Shown here one piece after another: positions 17,850-25,667 of a stretch of 49,911 nt of DNA. Position numbers and translations under genes: made by a program. The stretch covers positions 1 through 49,911 of the forward strand of contig JAKQNZ010000008.1 of NCBI GenBank assembly GCA_029565535.1. The letters run 5' to 3'. Source of the stretch: Candidatus Cloacimonadota bacterium. GTDB lineage: Bacteria > Cloacimonadota > Cloacimonadia > Cloacimonadales > Cloacimonadaceae. The first letter of the stretch is position 1. Each line of letters opens with the position of its first letter. The notes beneath the pieces are model-generated. The model was not told where the DNA came from and did no database searches. It worked only from the letters and a program-made list of their open reading frames with translations.

Positions 17850-19162
17850 ACTTCCGCCAAGAAGCATACTCCATCATCTACAAGGTCTTGAAAGACAAGG
17901 ATTACTCCGATGTCTTGCTGCACCAAAAAGCTAAGAAGCTAAAAGCTGCAGGTGAAGACCCAGCGCTGTTTTATACCCTGGTAAAAGGCGTGATCAAGAT
18001 GGCGTTGAAGCTGGACTACATTCTTCAGCAACATACCGACGCCAAAAAGTATGCCTCAACTGATATTAAGATAAAAAGCATTCTTTATATAGGCTTATAC
18101 CAGATTTTGTACCTTGATTCAATCCCCGAACATGCCGCGGTCAACGAGAGCGTAGAACTGGCCAAAACCCTGTTTAATCCGCAGATAGCGGATTTTGTAA
18201 ACGCTGTGTTGCGAAGTTATCTGCGAAATCCAGAGGTGATTTACCCTGAAGAGCCTGAACTGCGTATTGCCTACGAGTATTCATTTCCGCCAGAATTGGT
18301 TAGCCAATGGCTAAGGCTTTGGGACGCAGAAGCTACAGAGTATATGGCGATGTTTTTTAACGAAAACCCGGAATTACACATCAGGGTGAACAGCACGGCT
18401 ACCAGCCCAGCAAAGCTGCAAGCCTATTTTGCCAAACGGGGGATTGTTATCACTCCTTCAGAAGCCAGCAAAATGATGTTTCATACCTCGCAGGTAGCTG
18501 AGCTTCTGGATGATGTGGCCTTTTCAGAAGGTTATTTTTCGGTGCAGGACACCTCTGCTGCACTGGTTGTGGAACTGCTTGATCCCCAAAAGGACGAGAG
18601 CATTCTCGACCTTTTCGCAGCTCCAGGCGGAAAATGCACCTATATTGCGGAAAAACTGGATAATACCGGCGAAGTGATTGCCGTAGACAAGATTCCAAAC
18701 AAGATGAAGCTCCTGAAGCAGGCAGCCGATCGGCTTCAACTAAGCAACATAAAGCTGGTGGTAACCGATGCTTTCAAGTACGGGCCTATCGCACCGGCGT
18801 TTCAGCGGGTTCTGGTGGATGCTCCCTGCTCGGGTTGGGGCGTTTTCAGCCGTAAAGCTGATCTGCGCTGGCAGGCACACAATAGCATCCCAGAGCTTAT
18901 AAAATTGCAGGAAAAAGCCTTGGATTACGCCGCCAACTTTGTTGAACCGGAAGGTTTTTTGGTTTATTCAACCTGCACGATGAATCCCCAGGAAAACGAA
19001 TCTCAGATCGAAGCTTTTTTAGCCCGAAACAAGAGATTTGAGTTAGTGCAGGCATCGCTGATTATACCGCAGGATTATTGCAGCGGTGCATACCTGAAAA
19101 CGATCCCTTTCAAACACCATATGGATGGTGCTTTTGCAGCCAAACTGCAAAGGAGAAAATGA
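17846..19162 (+). CDS. rsmB: 16S rRNA (cytosine-5) methyltransferase RsmB
   Basis: Methylates a 16S rRNA cytosine (C967 in E. coli) with S-adenosylmethionine. The 438-residue protein has an N-terminal NusB-like RNA-binding domain (about 1-140, with LDSIPEHAAVNESVELAK) and a C-terminal Rossmann methyltransferase with the SAM loop DLFAAPGGKCTYIAEKL. The two working cysteines are Cys 328 (DAPCSGWG) and Cys 377 (YSTCTMNPQEN). It overlaps ruvA and the PASTA gene by 4 bp at each end. NKxN-type differences from other RsmF/NOP2 enzymes were not assessed. Confidence 0.93.
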   Translation: MNFRQEAYSIIYKVLKDKDYSDVLLHQKAKKLKAAGEDPALFYTLVKGVIKMALKLDYILQQHTDAKKYASTDIKIKSILYIGLYQILYLDSIPEHAAVNESVELAKTLFNPQIADFVNAVLRSYLRNPEVIYPEEPELRIAYEYSFPPELVSQWLRLWDAEATEYMAMFFNENPELHIRVNSTATSPAKLQAYFAKRGIVITPSEASKMMFHTSQVAELLDDVAFSEGYFSVQDTSAALVVELLDPQKDESILDLFAAPGGKCTYIAEKLDNTGEVIAVDKIPNKMKLLKQAADRLQLSNIKLVVTDAFKYGPIAPAFQRVLVDAPCSGWGVFSRKADLRWQAHNSIPELIKLQEKALDYAANFVEPEGFLVYSTCTMNPQENESQIEAFLARNKRFELVQASLIIPQDYCSGAYLKTIPFKHHMDGAFAAKLQRRK

Positions 19163-19746
19163 GAAATAGCATGAAACAGACAGACTATCAGAAGCTTGGA
19201 TATCTGCTGGGCATTGGGCTGGGGATTATCATCGTTACGGCCTTCATTTTCAGCCAGTTGATCTTCCCACTTGTCCTGGGGCGAACTCCGAAGGTAGAAA
19301 CGCCTGATGTGACGGGTCTGAACCTGGTTCAGGCCAAGCGAAAACTGCAGGCTGAGAAGCTCCATGTGGTGGTAAAAGACTCGCTTTTTAGCGAAAGTGC
19401 GCCGATGGAAAGCGTCCTGGAGCAGAGCCCTGGTGCTGGAGAAAAGATCCGCCAGGAGGGAACCGTATATTTAGTAATCAGCAAAGGCTCGGCTACGGTT
19501 ACCTTGCCGTCCTTCATAGGACGTCCATTCCAGGAAGTCTTTATCGCTCTGAGGAATATGGAGCTTCATTCGGCGGTCATCGATTCCAGTTACTCGGATA
19601 TATATCCGGTAAACACAGTGATGCGCACCATACCGTCTTCGGGGGATAAGGTGCTGAAGAAATCCACAGTCAAATTGATCCTCAGTCGCGGGTCAGAGCC
19701 ATTGCCCGACAGTCTGGGGGCAGATTTTCCAGTTTACCCCTATTAA
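19159..19746 (+). CDS. Membrane-anchored PASTA-domain protein
   Basis: A 195-residue protein with one N-terminal transmembrane helix (about 17-39, LGIGLGIIIVTAFIFSQLIF). Two extracytoplasmic PASTA repeats follow: TPDVTGLNLVQAKRKLQ to VYLVISKG, and TLPSFIGRPFQEVFIALRN to VKLILSRG. PASTA repeats bind peptidoglycan fragments or serve as spacers in PknB kinases and some PBPs; here there is no kinase or PBP domain, so it is a stand-alone form. AAGGAG lies 3 nt before the ATG at 19159, which overlaps the rsmB stop; the ATG at 19171 is an alternative. Coupling to rsmB is seen in several phyla with similar genes. The precise role is unknown. Confidence 0.8.
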   Translation: MRNSMKQTDYQKLGYLLGIGLGIIIVTAFIFSQLIFPLVLGRTPKVETPDVTGLNLVQAKRKLQAEKLHVVVKDSLFSESAPMESVLEQSPGAGEKIRQEGTVYLVISKGSATVTLPSFIGRPFQEVFIALRNMELHSAVIDSSYSDIYPVNTVMRTIPSSGDKVLKKSTVKLILSRGSEPLPDSLGADFPVYPY

Positions 19747-19764
19747 CAAAGAATGAGGATGCCC

Positions 19765-20694
19765 ATGTTTGATCGCATTCTAAAACAGACCATAATGAAC
19801 CGGGTTCTTTACAGCTTGATTCCGGTTATGTGCTTTGCCATCTACCTGTTTGGTTGGCGAGCTTTGGCAGTAGTGGTTGTAGCCAATCTGGCCGGATACC
19901 TCACCGAATATCTCTTTATCCGGAACAAAAAGGGCGGTAAGGTCAGCATGGCCTGCTTCGTTACCTCGAGTCTGGTAGCGCTTACTTTACCACCAAGCAT
20001 ACCCTTGTGGATTGCAGCTGTTAGCGCCATAATCTCCATTGCGTTCGGAAAGATGGTGTTTGGAGGGTTTGGCACCAATCCCTTCAATCCTGCTATCCTG
20101 GGGCGCACTTTCGTATACATCACTTTCCCAAACCAGATGACGGTTTCCTGGACAAATCCTTTTCAAGGCTTTCCTGGGGGGCTGCTGCAATGGAGTGGGG
20201 GAAAAGTCATGGAAACCGGCGCTACCATTCTGAATCAATTGCGCTTGGGCAAAGAGATCAGCTTTGGCATGCTGGATACCTTTCTCGGAACAGAAACAGG
20301 TTCATTGGGTGAAACATCCGCATTATTGATCATCCTGGCAGCGATCTACCTGATTGTCAGTAAAACAGCCAAATGGCAGCCTATGCTGGGTACGGCTCTC
20401 AGTGTTTTGATTTTCAATTTTATCTTCTATCCTGGTTCCAATCCCTTGTTCTTCTTGCTTAGCGGCGGAGCCTTGTTTGGGATAGTGTACATGACCACAG
20501 ATCCTGTCTCGCAGCCCAAAGGCAAGCTGGCATTGTGGATATATGCTGTGCTGGTGGGGTTCTTAACAGTCTTTATCAGGCGTTTTTCGCTGTTTGCCGA
20601 AGGTTTCATGTTTGCCCTGCTATTGGCCAATTCTGTGATGCCCTTGATCGAATACGGCTTGGAACGAATTCAGAGCAAGGGGGTTAAGGCATGA
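19765..20694 (+). CDS. nqrB: Na+-translocating NADH:quinone reductase subunit B (NqrB/RnfD family)
   Basis: Integral membrane subunit that carries covalent FMN and probably the sodium path. About 309 residues with many hydrophobic segments. FGGFGTNPFNPAILGRT and GSLGETSALLIIL are family motifs, and Thr 154 in METGAT is the likely FMN-linked residue. At 309 residues it is shorter than Vibrio NqrB (about 410) and nearer RnfD in length, but the operon partners are Nqr-type. The ATG at 19765 has GAGGA 5 nt upstream; ATG codons at 19753 and 19759 are alternatives. No nqrA precedes it: the upstream gene is the PASTA protein. Its end overlaps nqrC by 4 bp. Confidence 0.88.
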   Translation: MFDRILKQTIMNRVLYSLIPVMCFAIYLFGWRALAVVVVANLAGYLTEYLFIRNKKGGKVSMACFVTSSLVALTLPPSIPLWIAAVSAIISIAFGKMVFGGFGTNPFNPAILGRTFVYITFPNQMTVSWTNPFQGFPGGLLQWSGGKVMETGATILNQLRLGKEISFGMLDTFLGTETGSLGETSALLIILAAIYLIVSKTAKWQPMLGTALSVLIFNFIFYPGSNPLFFLLSGGALFGIVYMTTDPVSQPKGKLALWIYAVLVGFLTVFIRRFSLFAEGFMFALLLANSVMPLIEYGLERIQSKGVKA

Positions 20695-21362
20695 GTAATA
20701 CTCCCTTCAAGGAAACGGTGTTTTACCCGGTAGTCTTTATGTTGCTTATCTGCATTGTGTTTGTTGGAGTGCTGGCTGTGATGTTTCGCAGCAGCGAACC
20801 CAAGATCAAGGCATACCAGAAGGACAGCTATCAAAGGATGATTCTGGAGCTATTTGCTCCTGATCTGGCAAGCCTGTCTTCCGACACTCCTGAAACGATT
20901 CTGGCTTCCTATCCGGAAAGTTATAATTCTTACATCAAGGCTATTCAGCTTCCTGGGATCGAGAGACAAAGCTTTCAAGCCGCTTATGGGGACAGCTTGC
21001 TTGGCTATTGCTTTGATATCGGAGGAAAGGGATTATGGGGCAGTATGCGAGCTTTGGTTGCACTAACCCCAGACCTGAAGAAAATGAAGGGGATGCTGAT
21101 TTACGACCAGATGGAAACCCCTGGTCTGGGTGCGAGAATCTCTGAGGCATGGTTCTTAGACCAATTCAAAAACCTGCCTGTGATAGATCTTAACACAGGG
21201 CAGGTGCAGCGTTTCGAGCTGATACCCGAAGGCAAAAAATCCGAAAGCAACCACCAGATTATGCAGGTGACGGGCGCTACCATAACTACCAATAGCGTCA
21301 TTAAAATGATCTCCGACGAAATAAACTACATTCATAATCCTTCTGCGGGAGTGCGGCCATGA
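20691..21362 (+). CDS. nqrC: Na+-NQR subunit C
   Basis: Periplasmic FMN-binding subunit with one N-terminal membrane helix (about 12-32). The segment GKGLWGSMRALVALTPD and MLIYDQMETPGLGARISE follow the NqrC pattern (GKGLW rather than the GYxGPI of RnfG). Thr 197 in VTGATITTNSV is the FMN attachment site by family rule. It has 223 residues and overlaps nqrB and nqrD by 4 bp each. Confidence 0.92.
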   Translation: MSNTPFKETVFYPVVFMLLICIVFVGVLAVMFRSSEPKIKAYQKDSYQRMILELFAPDLASLSSDTPETILASYPESYNSYIKAIQLPGIERQSFQAAYGDSLLGYCFDIGGKGLWGSMRALVALTPDLKKMKGMLIYDQMETPGLGARISEAWFLDQFKNLPVIDLNTGQVQRFELIPEGKKSESNHQIMQVTGATITTNSVIKMISDEINYIHNPSAGVRP

Positions 21363-21955
21363 CAAAGAAGCAGATTTTTATCACCAGCGCTTTCACCGAA
21401 AACTCCGTATGGCGCCAGATACTAGGTATCTGTTCTGCTCTGGCGGTTACGAATCTGATGATGAATTCGCTGATCATGGGTTTGGGCGTTACATTCTCGC
21501 TGGCTTTATCAGGCTTTACCATTTCTCTGATCAGAAACTGGACTCCACGCAGCGTTAGAATGATGGTGCAAACCCTCATCATAGCGGCGTATGTGATTAT
21601 TGTGGATATCTTTCTAAAGGCAAACATGCCTGATATCAGCAAGCAATTGGGGCCTTACGTAGGGCTTATCATTACAAACTGCATCCTGATGGGACGGGCA
21701 GAGGCCTTCGCTTCGCAGAATACACCACTTGATTCAATGATCGATGGCATCGGAGCCGGGGTGGGATATTCGCTGGTATTGCTGCTTATCGGCTTTATCA
21801 GAGAGCTCTTTGGCTTTGGCAGCATCTTTGGGATTAAGGTGTTGGGTGCCTGGTGGACTCCCTGGTCGATCATGGTAATGGCTCCTAGCGCTTTCTTTAT
21901 TCTGGCAATGCTGATCTGGATCATCAACATTAAGTATTACAAATCAAAGGGGTGA
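21359..21955 (+). CDS. nqrD: Na+-NQR subunit D
   Basis: Small membrane subunit, 198 residues with about six hydrophobic helices. LGICSALAVTNLMMNSLIMG, SGFTISLIRNWTPRSVRMMV and GLIITNCILMGRAEAFA are diagnostic for the NqrD/RnfE pair; the Cys in NCILMGRAE is a ligand of the intramembrane Fe centre shared with NqrE. Overall it is closest to NqrD. It is coupled to nqrC by ATGA. Confidence 0.94.
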   Translation: MTKKQIFITSAFTENSVWRQILGICSALAVTNLMMNSLIMGLGVTFSLALSGFTISLIRNWTPRSVRMMVQTLIIAAYVIIVDIFLKANMPDISKQLGPYVGLIITNCILMGRAEAFASQNTPLDSMIDGIGAGVGYSLVLLLIGFIRELFGFGSIFGIKVLGAWWTPWSIMVMAPSAFFILAMLIWIINIKYYKSKG

Positions 21956-21959
21956 TAAG

Positions 21960-22547
21960 ATGGATATCAGCGCATTTGTACTATTTTGGGCTGCGATCTT
22001 CACCAGCAACATACTACTAACCAACTTTCTGGGTATGTGCAGCTATCTGTCGGTTTCCCGAGAGGTGGAGAGTTCTTTTGGCCTGGGAGTGGCGGTGATC
22101 TTTGTGCTAACGGTTACTGCCGGTTTGAACTGGCTGGTGTATCACCTCATTCTGGTGCCCTATAATATCGTTTATCTGCAATATATTGTTTTCATCATCG
22201 TGATTGCCGCCTTCGTGCAGTTCTTGGAGCTGGTGATCGAGCGTTATGCTCCAGCCCTGTATTACACTTTGGGAATCTTTCTGCCGTTGATTACGGTAAA
22301 CTGTGCTATTTTTGGGGTAAGCCTGTTCCTGGTAATCCGTAATTATAGCTTTCTGCAATCCATTTCTTTTGGAGCCGGGAGTGGTATTGGCTGGTTGCTG
22401 GCAATCCTGATGCTGGCAGCAATTCGTCGTAAGCTGAAGGAAAAGCTGGTTCCCCAAGGTCTGCAGGGAGTGGGGATCAGCTTAATCATCACAGGTATCA
22501 TGGCTCTGGCTTTTGTAGGCTTTTCGGGAATCGTGCAGATTCAATAG
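21960..22547 (+). CDS. nqrE: Na+-NQR subunit E
   Basis: Pseudo-symmetric partner of NqrD, 195 residues with about six helices. TNFLGMCSYLSVSREVESSFGLG and LGIFLPLITVNCAIFG carry the conserved cysteines that share the Fe site with NqrD. AAGGGG precedes the ATG at 21960. The gene ends in TAG, showing that TAG is an ordinary stop in this genome, which matters for the nqrF call. Confidence 0.94.
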   Translation: MDISAFVLFWAAIFTSNILLTNFLGMCSYLSVSREVESSFGLGVAVIFVLTVTAGLNWLVYHLILVPYNIVYLQYIVFIIVIAAFVQFLELVIERYAPALYYTLGIFLPLITVNCAIFGVSLFLVIRNYSFLQSISFGAGSGIGWLLAILMLAAIRRKLKEKLVPQGLQGVGISLIITGIMALAFVGFSGIVQIQ

Positions 22548-22556
22548 GGGACGGGA

Positions 22557-22892
22557 ATGTTAACAACTATACTGACAGACATTGCTTTGCTTAGCGCCAT
22601 CAGCGGAGTTTTGGCCATAGTAATGGTAATCGCTGAAAAATGGCTGAGTAATTATGGTGATTGCAAGATAGACATCAATGGCAAGCGCAAGCTTACCGTG
22701 AAAGGCGGAAACAGCCTGCTTTCCTCGCTTACCGAGAAGCAGATTTTCCTGCCCTCAGCTTGTGGGGGAAGAGGCACCTGCGGAGCCTGCAAATGCAAGG
22801 TTCTGAGCGGGGGAGGGCCTCTTCTGCCGACGGAAAGGCCTTTGCTTAGCGCTACCGAACTGAAAGAGGGCAACATCCGGCTGGCTTGCTAG
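22557..22892 (+). CDS. nqrF: NqrF N-terminal part: membrane helix and [2Fe-2S] domain, ends at in-frame TAG
   Basis: First 111 codons of NqrF, the NADH-oxidising subunit. A membrane helix (about 5-27) is followed by a ferredoxin domain with ligands Cys 69, 75 and 78 (ACGGRGTCGACK) and Cys 111 in RLAC. The next codon is TAG (22890-22892), where homologues carry Gln (LACQVxVK). The frame then continues with no gap as VKVKSEINIEIP, the normal NqrF junction. So one CAG to TAG change, a readthrough codon or an assembly error splits one gene. A GGGGACGGGA ribosome site precedes the ATG. The fragment keeps all Fe-S ligands but lacks the flavin and NADH domains. Confidence 0.9.
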   Translation: MLTTILTDIALLSAISGVLAIVMVIAEKWLSNYGDCKIDINGKRKLTVKGGNSLLSSLTEKQIFLPSACGGRGTCGACKCKVLSGGGPLLPTERPLLSATELKEGNIRLAC

Positions 22893-23663
22893 GTGAAAGT
22901 GAAAAGCGAGATAAATATCGAGATCCCGGCTTCCATATTCAATATCCGGCGCTTTGAGGCCACGGTGGCTGAGATTATCGACTACACCTACGATATAAAA
23001 GGAATCCTGTTCAAACTGGCCGATGGCGAATCGATCGACTTTATGGCCGGACAATACGTTCAGCTTGAAACTTCACCTTACGACAAAGTGAAACAAAAGG
23101 TTAGCCGGGCCTACTCCATCTCTTCCAAACCGGAACTGCAGAATGCCTTGCAACTGATCATCCGTTATGTACCCGAAGGAATCTGCACTACTTGGGTACA
23201 TCAGCATTTGAAGCTGGGAGACAAGGTGTTTTTCACTGGCCCTTACGGAGATTTTTTCCTGCGTGATACAGAGGCCGACATCATTTATGTCGCTGGCGGT
23301 TCTGGGAAAGCGCCGATCAAGAGCATGCTGGAACACCTTGCTGAATCCGGCTGTAGACGAAAAATGACCTATTTCTTCGGTGCACGCACCAAGAAAGATC
23401 TCTATTTAACAGATGAAATGACGGCCTTCGAAAATGTCTTCCCGGATTTCAAATACGTTCCTGTACTTTCTGCTCCTGAACCAGGCTGCGACTGGACTGG
23501 GAAAACCGGATTCGTAATGCCATATTTTAAAGATGCTATTCGCGACCCCAAAAACACAGAGGCCTACCTTTGCGGTAGTCCAGGTATGATAAACGCCGTA
23601 ACCAAAGCACTTATGGAAAACGGCATTCCCAAGGAAAAAATATATTACGACAGTTTTGGATGA
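22893..23663 (+). CDS. nqrF: NqrF C-terminal part: FAD and NADH-binding domains
   Basis: Continuation of NqrF in the same frame, 256 codons beginning at GTG directly after the TAG. It contains the FAD motif RAYSISS, the NADH loop GGSGKAPIKSMLEHL, and the C-terminal YLCGSPGMINAVTKALMENG with IYYDSFG, matching the ferredoxin-NADP reductase-like half of NqrF. No Shine-Dalgarno sequence lies at the right distance before the GTG; an AGAGGG is about 24 nt away. Separate translation would need termination-reinitiation. All key motifs are intact, with no second stop or frameshift, so any inactivation is very recent or absent. Confidence 0.88.
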   Translation: MKVKSEINIEIPASIFNIRRFEATVAEIIDYTYDIKGILFKLADGESIDFMAGQYVQLETSPYDKVKQKVSRAYSISSKPELQNALQLIIRYVPEGICTTWVHQHLKLGDKVFFTGPYGDFFLRDTEADIIYVAGGSGKAPIKSMLEHLAESGCRRKMTYFFGARTKKDLYLTDEMTAFENVFPDFKYVPVLSAPEPGCDWTGKTGFVMPYFKDAIRDPKNTEAYLCGSPGMINAVTKALMENGIPKEKIYYDSFG

Positions 23664-23667
23664 GGAA

Positions 23668-24123
23668 ATGAAAGAAACACCTAAAGAGAAACGTATCCGA
23701 GCCCGCATGATGCCCGGGGTGATCACTCTTGCAGGTTTTGTAGGCAAAGACAAACGCAGCTTGAGTGAGATCATCGCTGCCGACGAAAAAGAACTGGAGA
23801 CCCTGGGACGCACCGCCGAGGAAATTGCCCAGCGGATGCAAGCCTTCACCGATGCAACCTTCGACGTCTTCGACGCAAGAACCGTGATCGAAGAAAACTA
23901 CGAAGTGGAAACAGAGGTTATCCGGGGTAAACTGCCCTGTCCCTATGCCCATGGAGGTCTGATCCGAAAACTGGTAACCACTCTAACCAACCGCAGGCAG
24001 AACATCACTGTGAAGTGGACTGCCTTGAATATTCACCTCATTAAAGAACACCATTTCTTTGAAGGAAAAGGCTCAAGCTTTAGAATCGAACCGGCTGTCC
24101 TGGTAAAAGCTCTGTTCGATTAA
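23668..24123 (+). CDS. Conserved protein of unknown function, last gene of the nqr operon
   Basis: A soluble protein of 151 residues from the ATG at 23668 (GAGGAA directly abuts it; a TTG at 23656 inside nqrF is an alternative start). No signal peptide or membrane helix. Notable segments are RARMMPGVITLAGFVG near the start, a charged helix DEKELETLGRTAEEIAQRMQ, then RGKLPCPYAHGG and a C-terminal part KWTALNIHLIKEHHFFEGKG. The cysteine and clustered histidines (PCPYAHGG, HLIKEHHFF) could bind a metal, but this is a guess. I recognise it only as a hypothetical type seen in anaerobes. It lies 4 bp after nqrF, so it is co-transcribed, and it is followed by a terminator. Confidence 0.65.
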   Translation: MKETPKEKRIRARMMPGVITLAGFVGKDKRSLSEIIAADEKELETLGRTAEEIAQRMQAFTDATFDVFDARTVIEENYEVETEVIRGKLPCPYAHGGLIRKLVTTLTNRRQNITVKWTALNIHLIKEHHFFEGKGSSFRIEPAVLVKALFD

Positions 24124-24142
24124 AATCCCCAATCAAAAAAAG

Positions 24143-24202
24143 CACCGGAACCAGTTTGGCCAGTTTCTGAGGCTTAACCTGGCTCCGGTGTTCTCATTTT
24201 TT
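24143..24202 (+). terminator. Rho-independent terminator of the yebC-nqr operon
   Basis: CACCGGAACCAG (24143-24154) pairs with CTGGCTCCGGTG (24179-24190), 12 bp with one mismatch, followed by TTCTC and six T. It lies 19 bp after the last stop of the operon. Confidence 0.85.
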
Positions 24203-24344
24203 CGGCTTGATTTCACAGATAATTCTGCATCGGCTCCAGGGATCACATTCTTTTCCCATCCAATAAACATAGGTTAAGATAAAGATGAGTAAAGGATTAA
24301 TAATCCAGGAAAGGGTCGCATCGGCTTGATGATGCAACAAAGAA

Positions 24345-24367
24345 TCAGCCAGCATAAGGCTGGCTGA
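24345..24367 (-). terminator. Hairpin downstream of the prepilin peptidase gene
   Basis: A perfect 9-bp stem, TCAGCCAGC and GCTGGCTGA, with a 5-nt loop. On the minus strand it follows the peptidase stop by about 42 nt and is followed by TTCTTTGTTG, a weak T-rich tail. The spacer between it and the plus-strand terminator (24203-24344) shows no gene. Confidence 0.55.
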
Positions 24368-24409
24368 AAATATTGGGTGGAGATTGTTAATTTTGAAAGT
24401 GCTGTATCT

Positions 24410-25171
24410 TTAAAGGTACGGGATCAGGTCCAGAATTGTTTGCTCTCCCACAATTGCCCAAACTACCGCTGCCACTGCGATGAAGGTTCCGAAGGCAAAA
24501 GGCTTGTTTGAATCCCTCACGAAGATCAGGAAATAGATGATTCCAAGCAGGGCAGAAAGCAAAAAGATATATGGTATTCCCGTTATTCCGAAGAAAGCTG
24601 TGATGCCGGTTAAAAGCCAGATATCACCGCCTCCCAGACCTTCATAACCCCGCAGTTTCTGATATCCCCAGGCAAGTAGCAGCAGGAAACAGAAAACAAA
24701 AAGCGAAGTTAACAACGCATTTAAAACCCCGATGTCATTGCCGGGGATCAGCGCAAGAGAGAACCCAACAACGATCAGAGGTATGGACAGCACATGTGGA
24801 ATTATCTGCTGAAAGGCGTCGATGAAAAAGATGGGGATCAGAAAGCCCAGAAGGATGGAATATTTGTAGAACAGAAAGTCAGTTAGTCCATAGCGAAAAA
24901 ACAAGGCAACAAAGAGGATGGGCGTAATAATCTCGACCAATAAATGATGCCAGTGTATCTTAGCGCCGCATTTGGAACACTTTCCTCGCAGTATAATATA
25001 ACTGACAATGGGGATATTCTCATAAAAGGGAATGCGTCTTTTGCAGGATGCGCAATGAGAGGCAGGGATAACAATCGATTGCTTCAGGGGAATACGATGG
25101 ATCAGGACATTGAAAAAGCTGCCCAAGGAGGCTCCCAAGGCAGCTATGATAATGGCAACTATGGTAGTCAG
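24410..25171 (-). CDS. Prepilin peptidase (A24 aspartic protease), probable CTG start
   Basis: Polytopic membrane enzyme that cleaves and may N-methylate type IV pilin-like leaders. Cys 40, 43, 65 and 68 (CASC and CSKC) form the family zinc site. The catalytic aspartates are Asp 118 (FFIDAFQQIIP) and Asp 183 (GLGGGDIW), followed by more membrane helices. I extend the gene to a CTG at 25171-25169. AAGGAG lies exactly 8 nt upstream, and the added residues LTTIVAIIIAAL complete the first membrane helix that a TTG start at 25138 would cut off; a stop lies just beyond. It follows the small secreted protein by 12 bp. No pilin or PilB/PilC genes are in the window. Confidence 0.85.
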   Translation of the reverse strand: MTTIVAIIIAALGASLGSFFNVLIHRIPLKQSIVIPASHCASCKRRIPFYENIPIVSYIILRGKCSKCGAKIHWHHLLVEIITPILFVALFFRYGLTDFLFYKYSILLGFLIPIFFIDAFQQIIPHVLSIPLIVVGFSLALIPGNDIGVLNALLTSLFVFCFLLLLAWGYQKLRGYEGLGGGDIWLLTGITAFFGITGIPYIFLLSALLGIIYFLIFVRDSNKPFAFGTFIAVAAVVWAIVGEQTILDLIPYL

Positions 25172-25183
25172 GGTAGTTTCTCC

Positions 25184-25630
25184 TTACCAGGGATAGCTGG
25201 ATAGCGAATTGCGATAGGCCCGATGAAGCCCGCCTTGCACCATCTGCACTTGGATCAGAACGCTGTCCGAGGGTTTGTAGCGCAGCGAGAATTCCGGAAT
25301 TACCTGCGAATCGTTGTCTTTATTCAGCTCAAAGCGCTGGCTGGTATTCAGACTTCCGAAGTTCACAAAATTCAAGTCAAGATCCAGTTCCAGCTTTGGG
25401 TTGAATTTATATTTAAGATGATTGGTATAGCGCGACAAGTAGTATCCAACACCTTCGGAACTGGTTCCCGCCTCGAATCCCATCGAATGCCTCATGGAGA
25501 GGTTATTCATGGACAAGAGCGAAGAGCCGGAATTGGTGTAGGGACTGAAATTCGGACGCGGCAAATCAACTTGCGCAAAAAGTGGCAAGAGCAGCAGCAT
25601 CAGGCTAAGGGAGATAAGCGGCTTTTTCAT
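25184..25630 (-). CDS. Small secreted protein of unknown function
   Basis: 148 residues with a clear cleavable signal peptide (MKKPLISLSLMLLLLPLFAQ, likely cut after FAQ or nearby). The mature part is rich in Ser, Asn and aromatic residues. Alternating hydrophobic stretches (KYKFNPKLELDLDLNFVNF, PEFSLRYKPSDSVLIQVQM) suggest beta strands, as in a small outer-membrane or surface protein. I do not recognise a family. It is preceded by AAAGGAGAATGA and its own promoter-like box, and followed closely by the prepilin peptidase, so the two form an operon. Confidence 0.65.
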   Translation of the reverse strand: MKKPLISLSLMLLLLPLFAQVDLPRPNFSPYTNSGSSLLSMNNLSMRHSMGFEAGTSSEGVGYYLSRYTNHLKYKFNPKLELDLDLNFVNFGSLNTSQRFELNKDNDSQVIPEFSLRYKPSDSVLIQVQMVQGGLHRAYRNSLSSYPW

Positions 25631-25653
25631 TCATTCTCCTTTGGTAGCTAAAC

Positions 25654-25667
25654 CTTGTACATACAAG
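25654..25667. promoter_or_regulatory. Inverted repeat CTTGTA-CA-TACAAG, possible operator
   Basis: Two perfect 6-bp arms around a 2-bp centre lie 24 nt upstream of the ATG at 25630. They overlap the region where the -10 and transcription start of the secreted-protein gene should be. This is a size and position typical of a repressor site; no regulator gene is nearby. Confidence 0.3.

Noticed and set aside
22557-23663. Genome-wide recoding of TAG as an amino acid
   Set aside because: TAG is the final stop of nqrE, of the YdeI-like fragment and of other genes here, with no in-frame TAG inside any other recognised gene.
19765-23663. Rnf complex instead of Na+-NQR
   Set aside because: NqrC-type GKGLW, NqrD/NqrE signatures and an NqrF with ferredoxin plus flavin domains are present; RnfB and RnfC are not.
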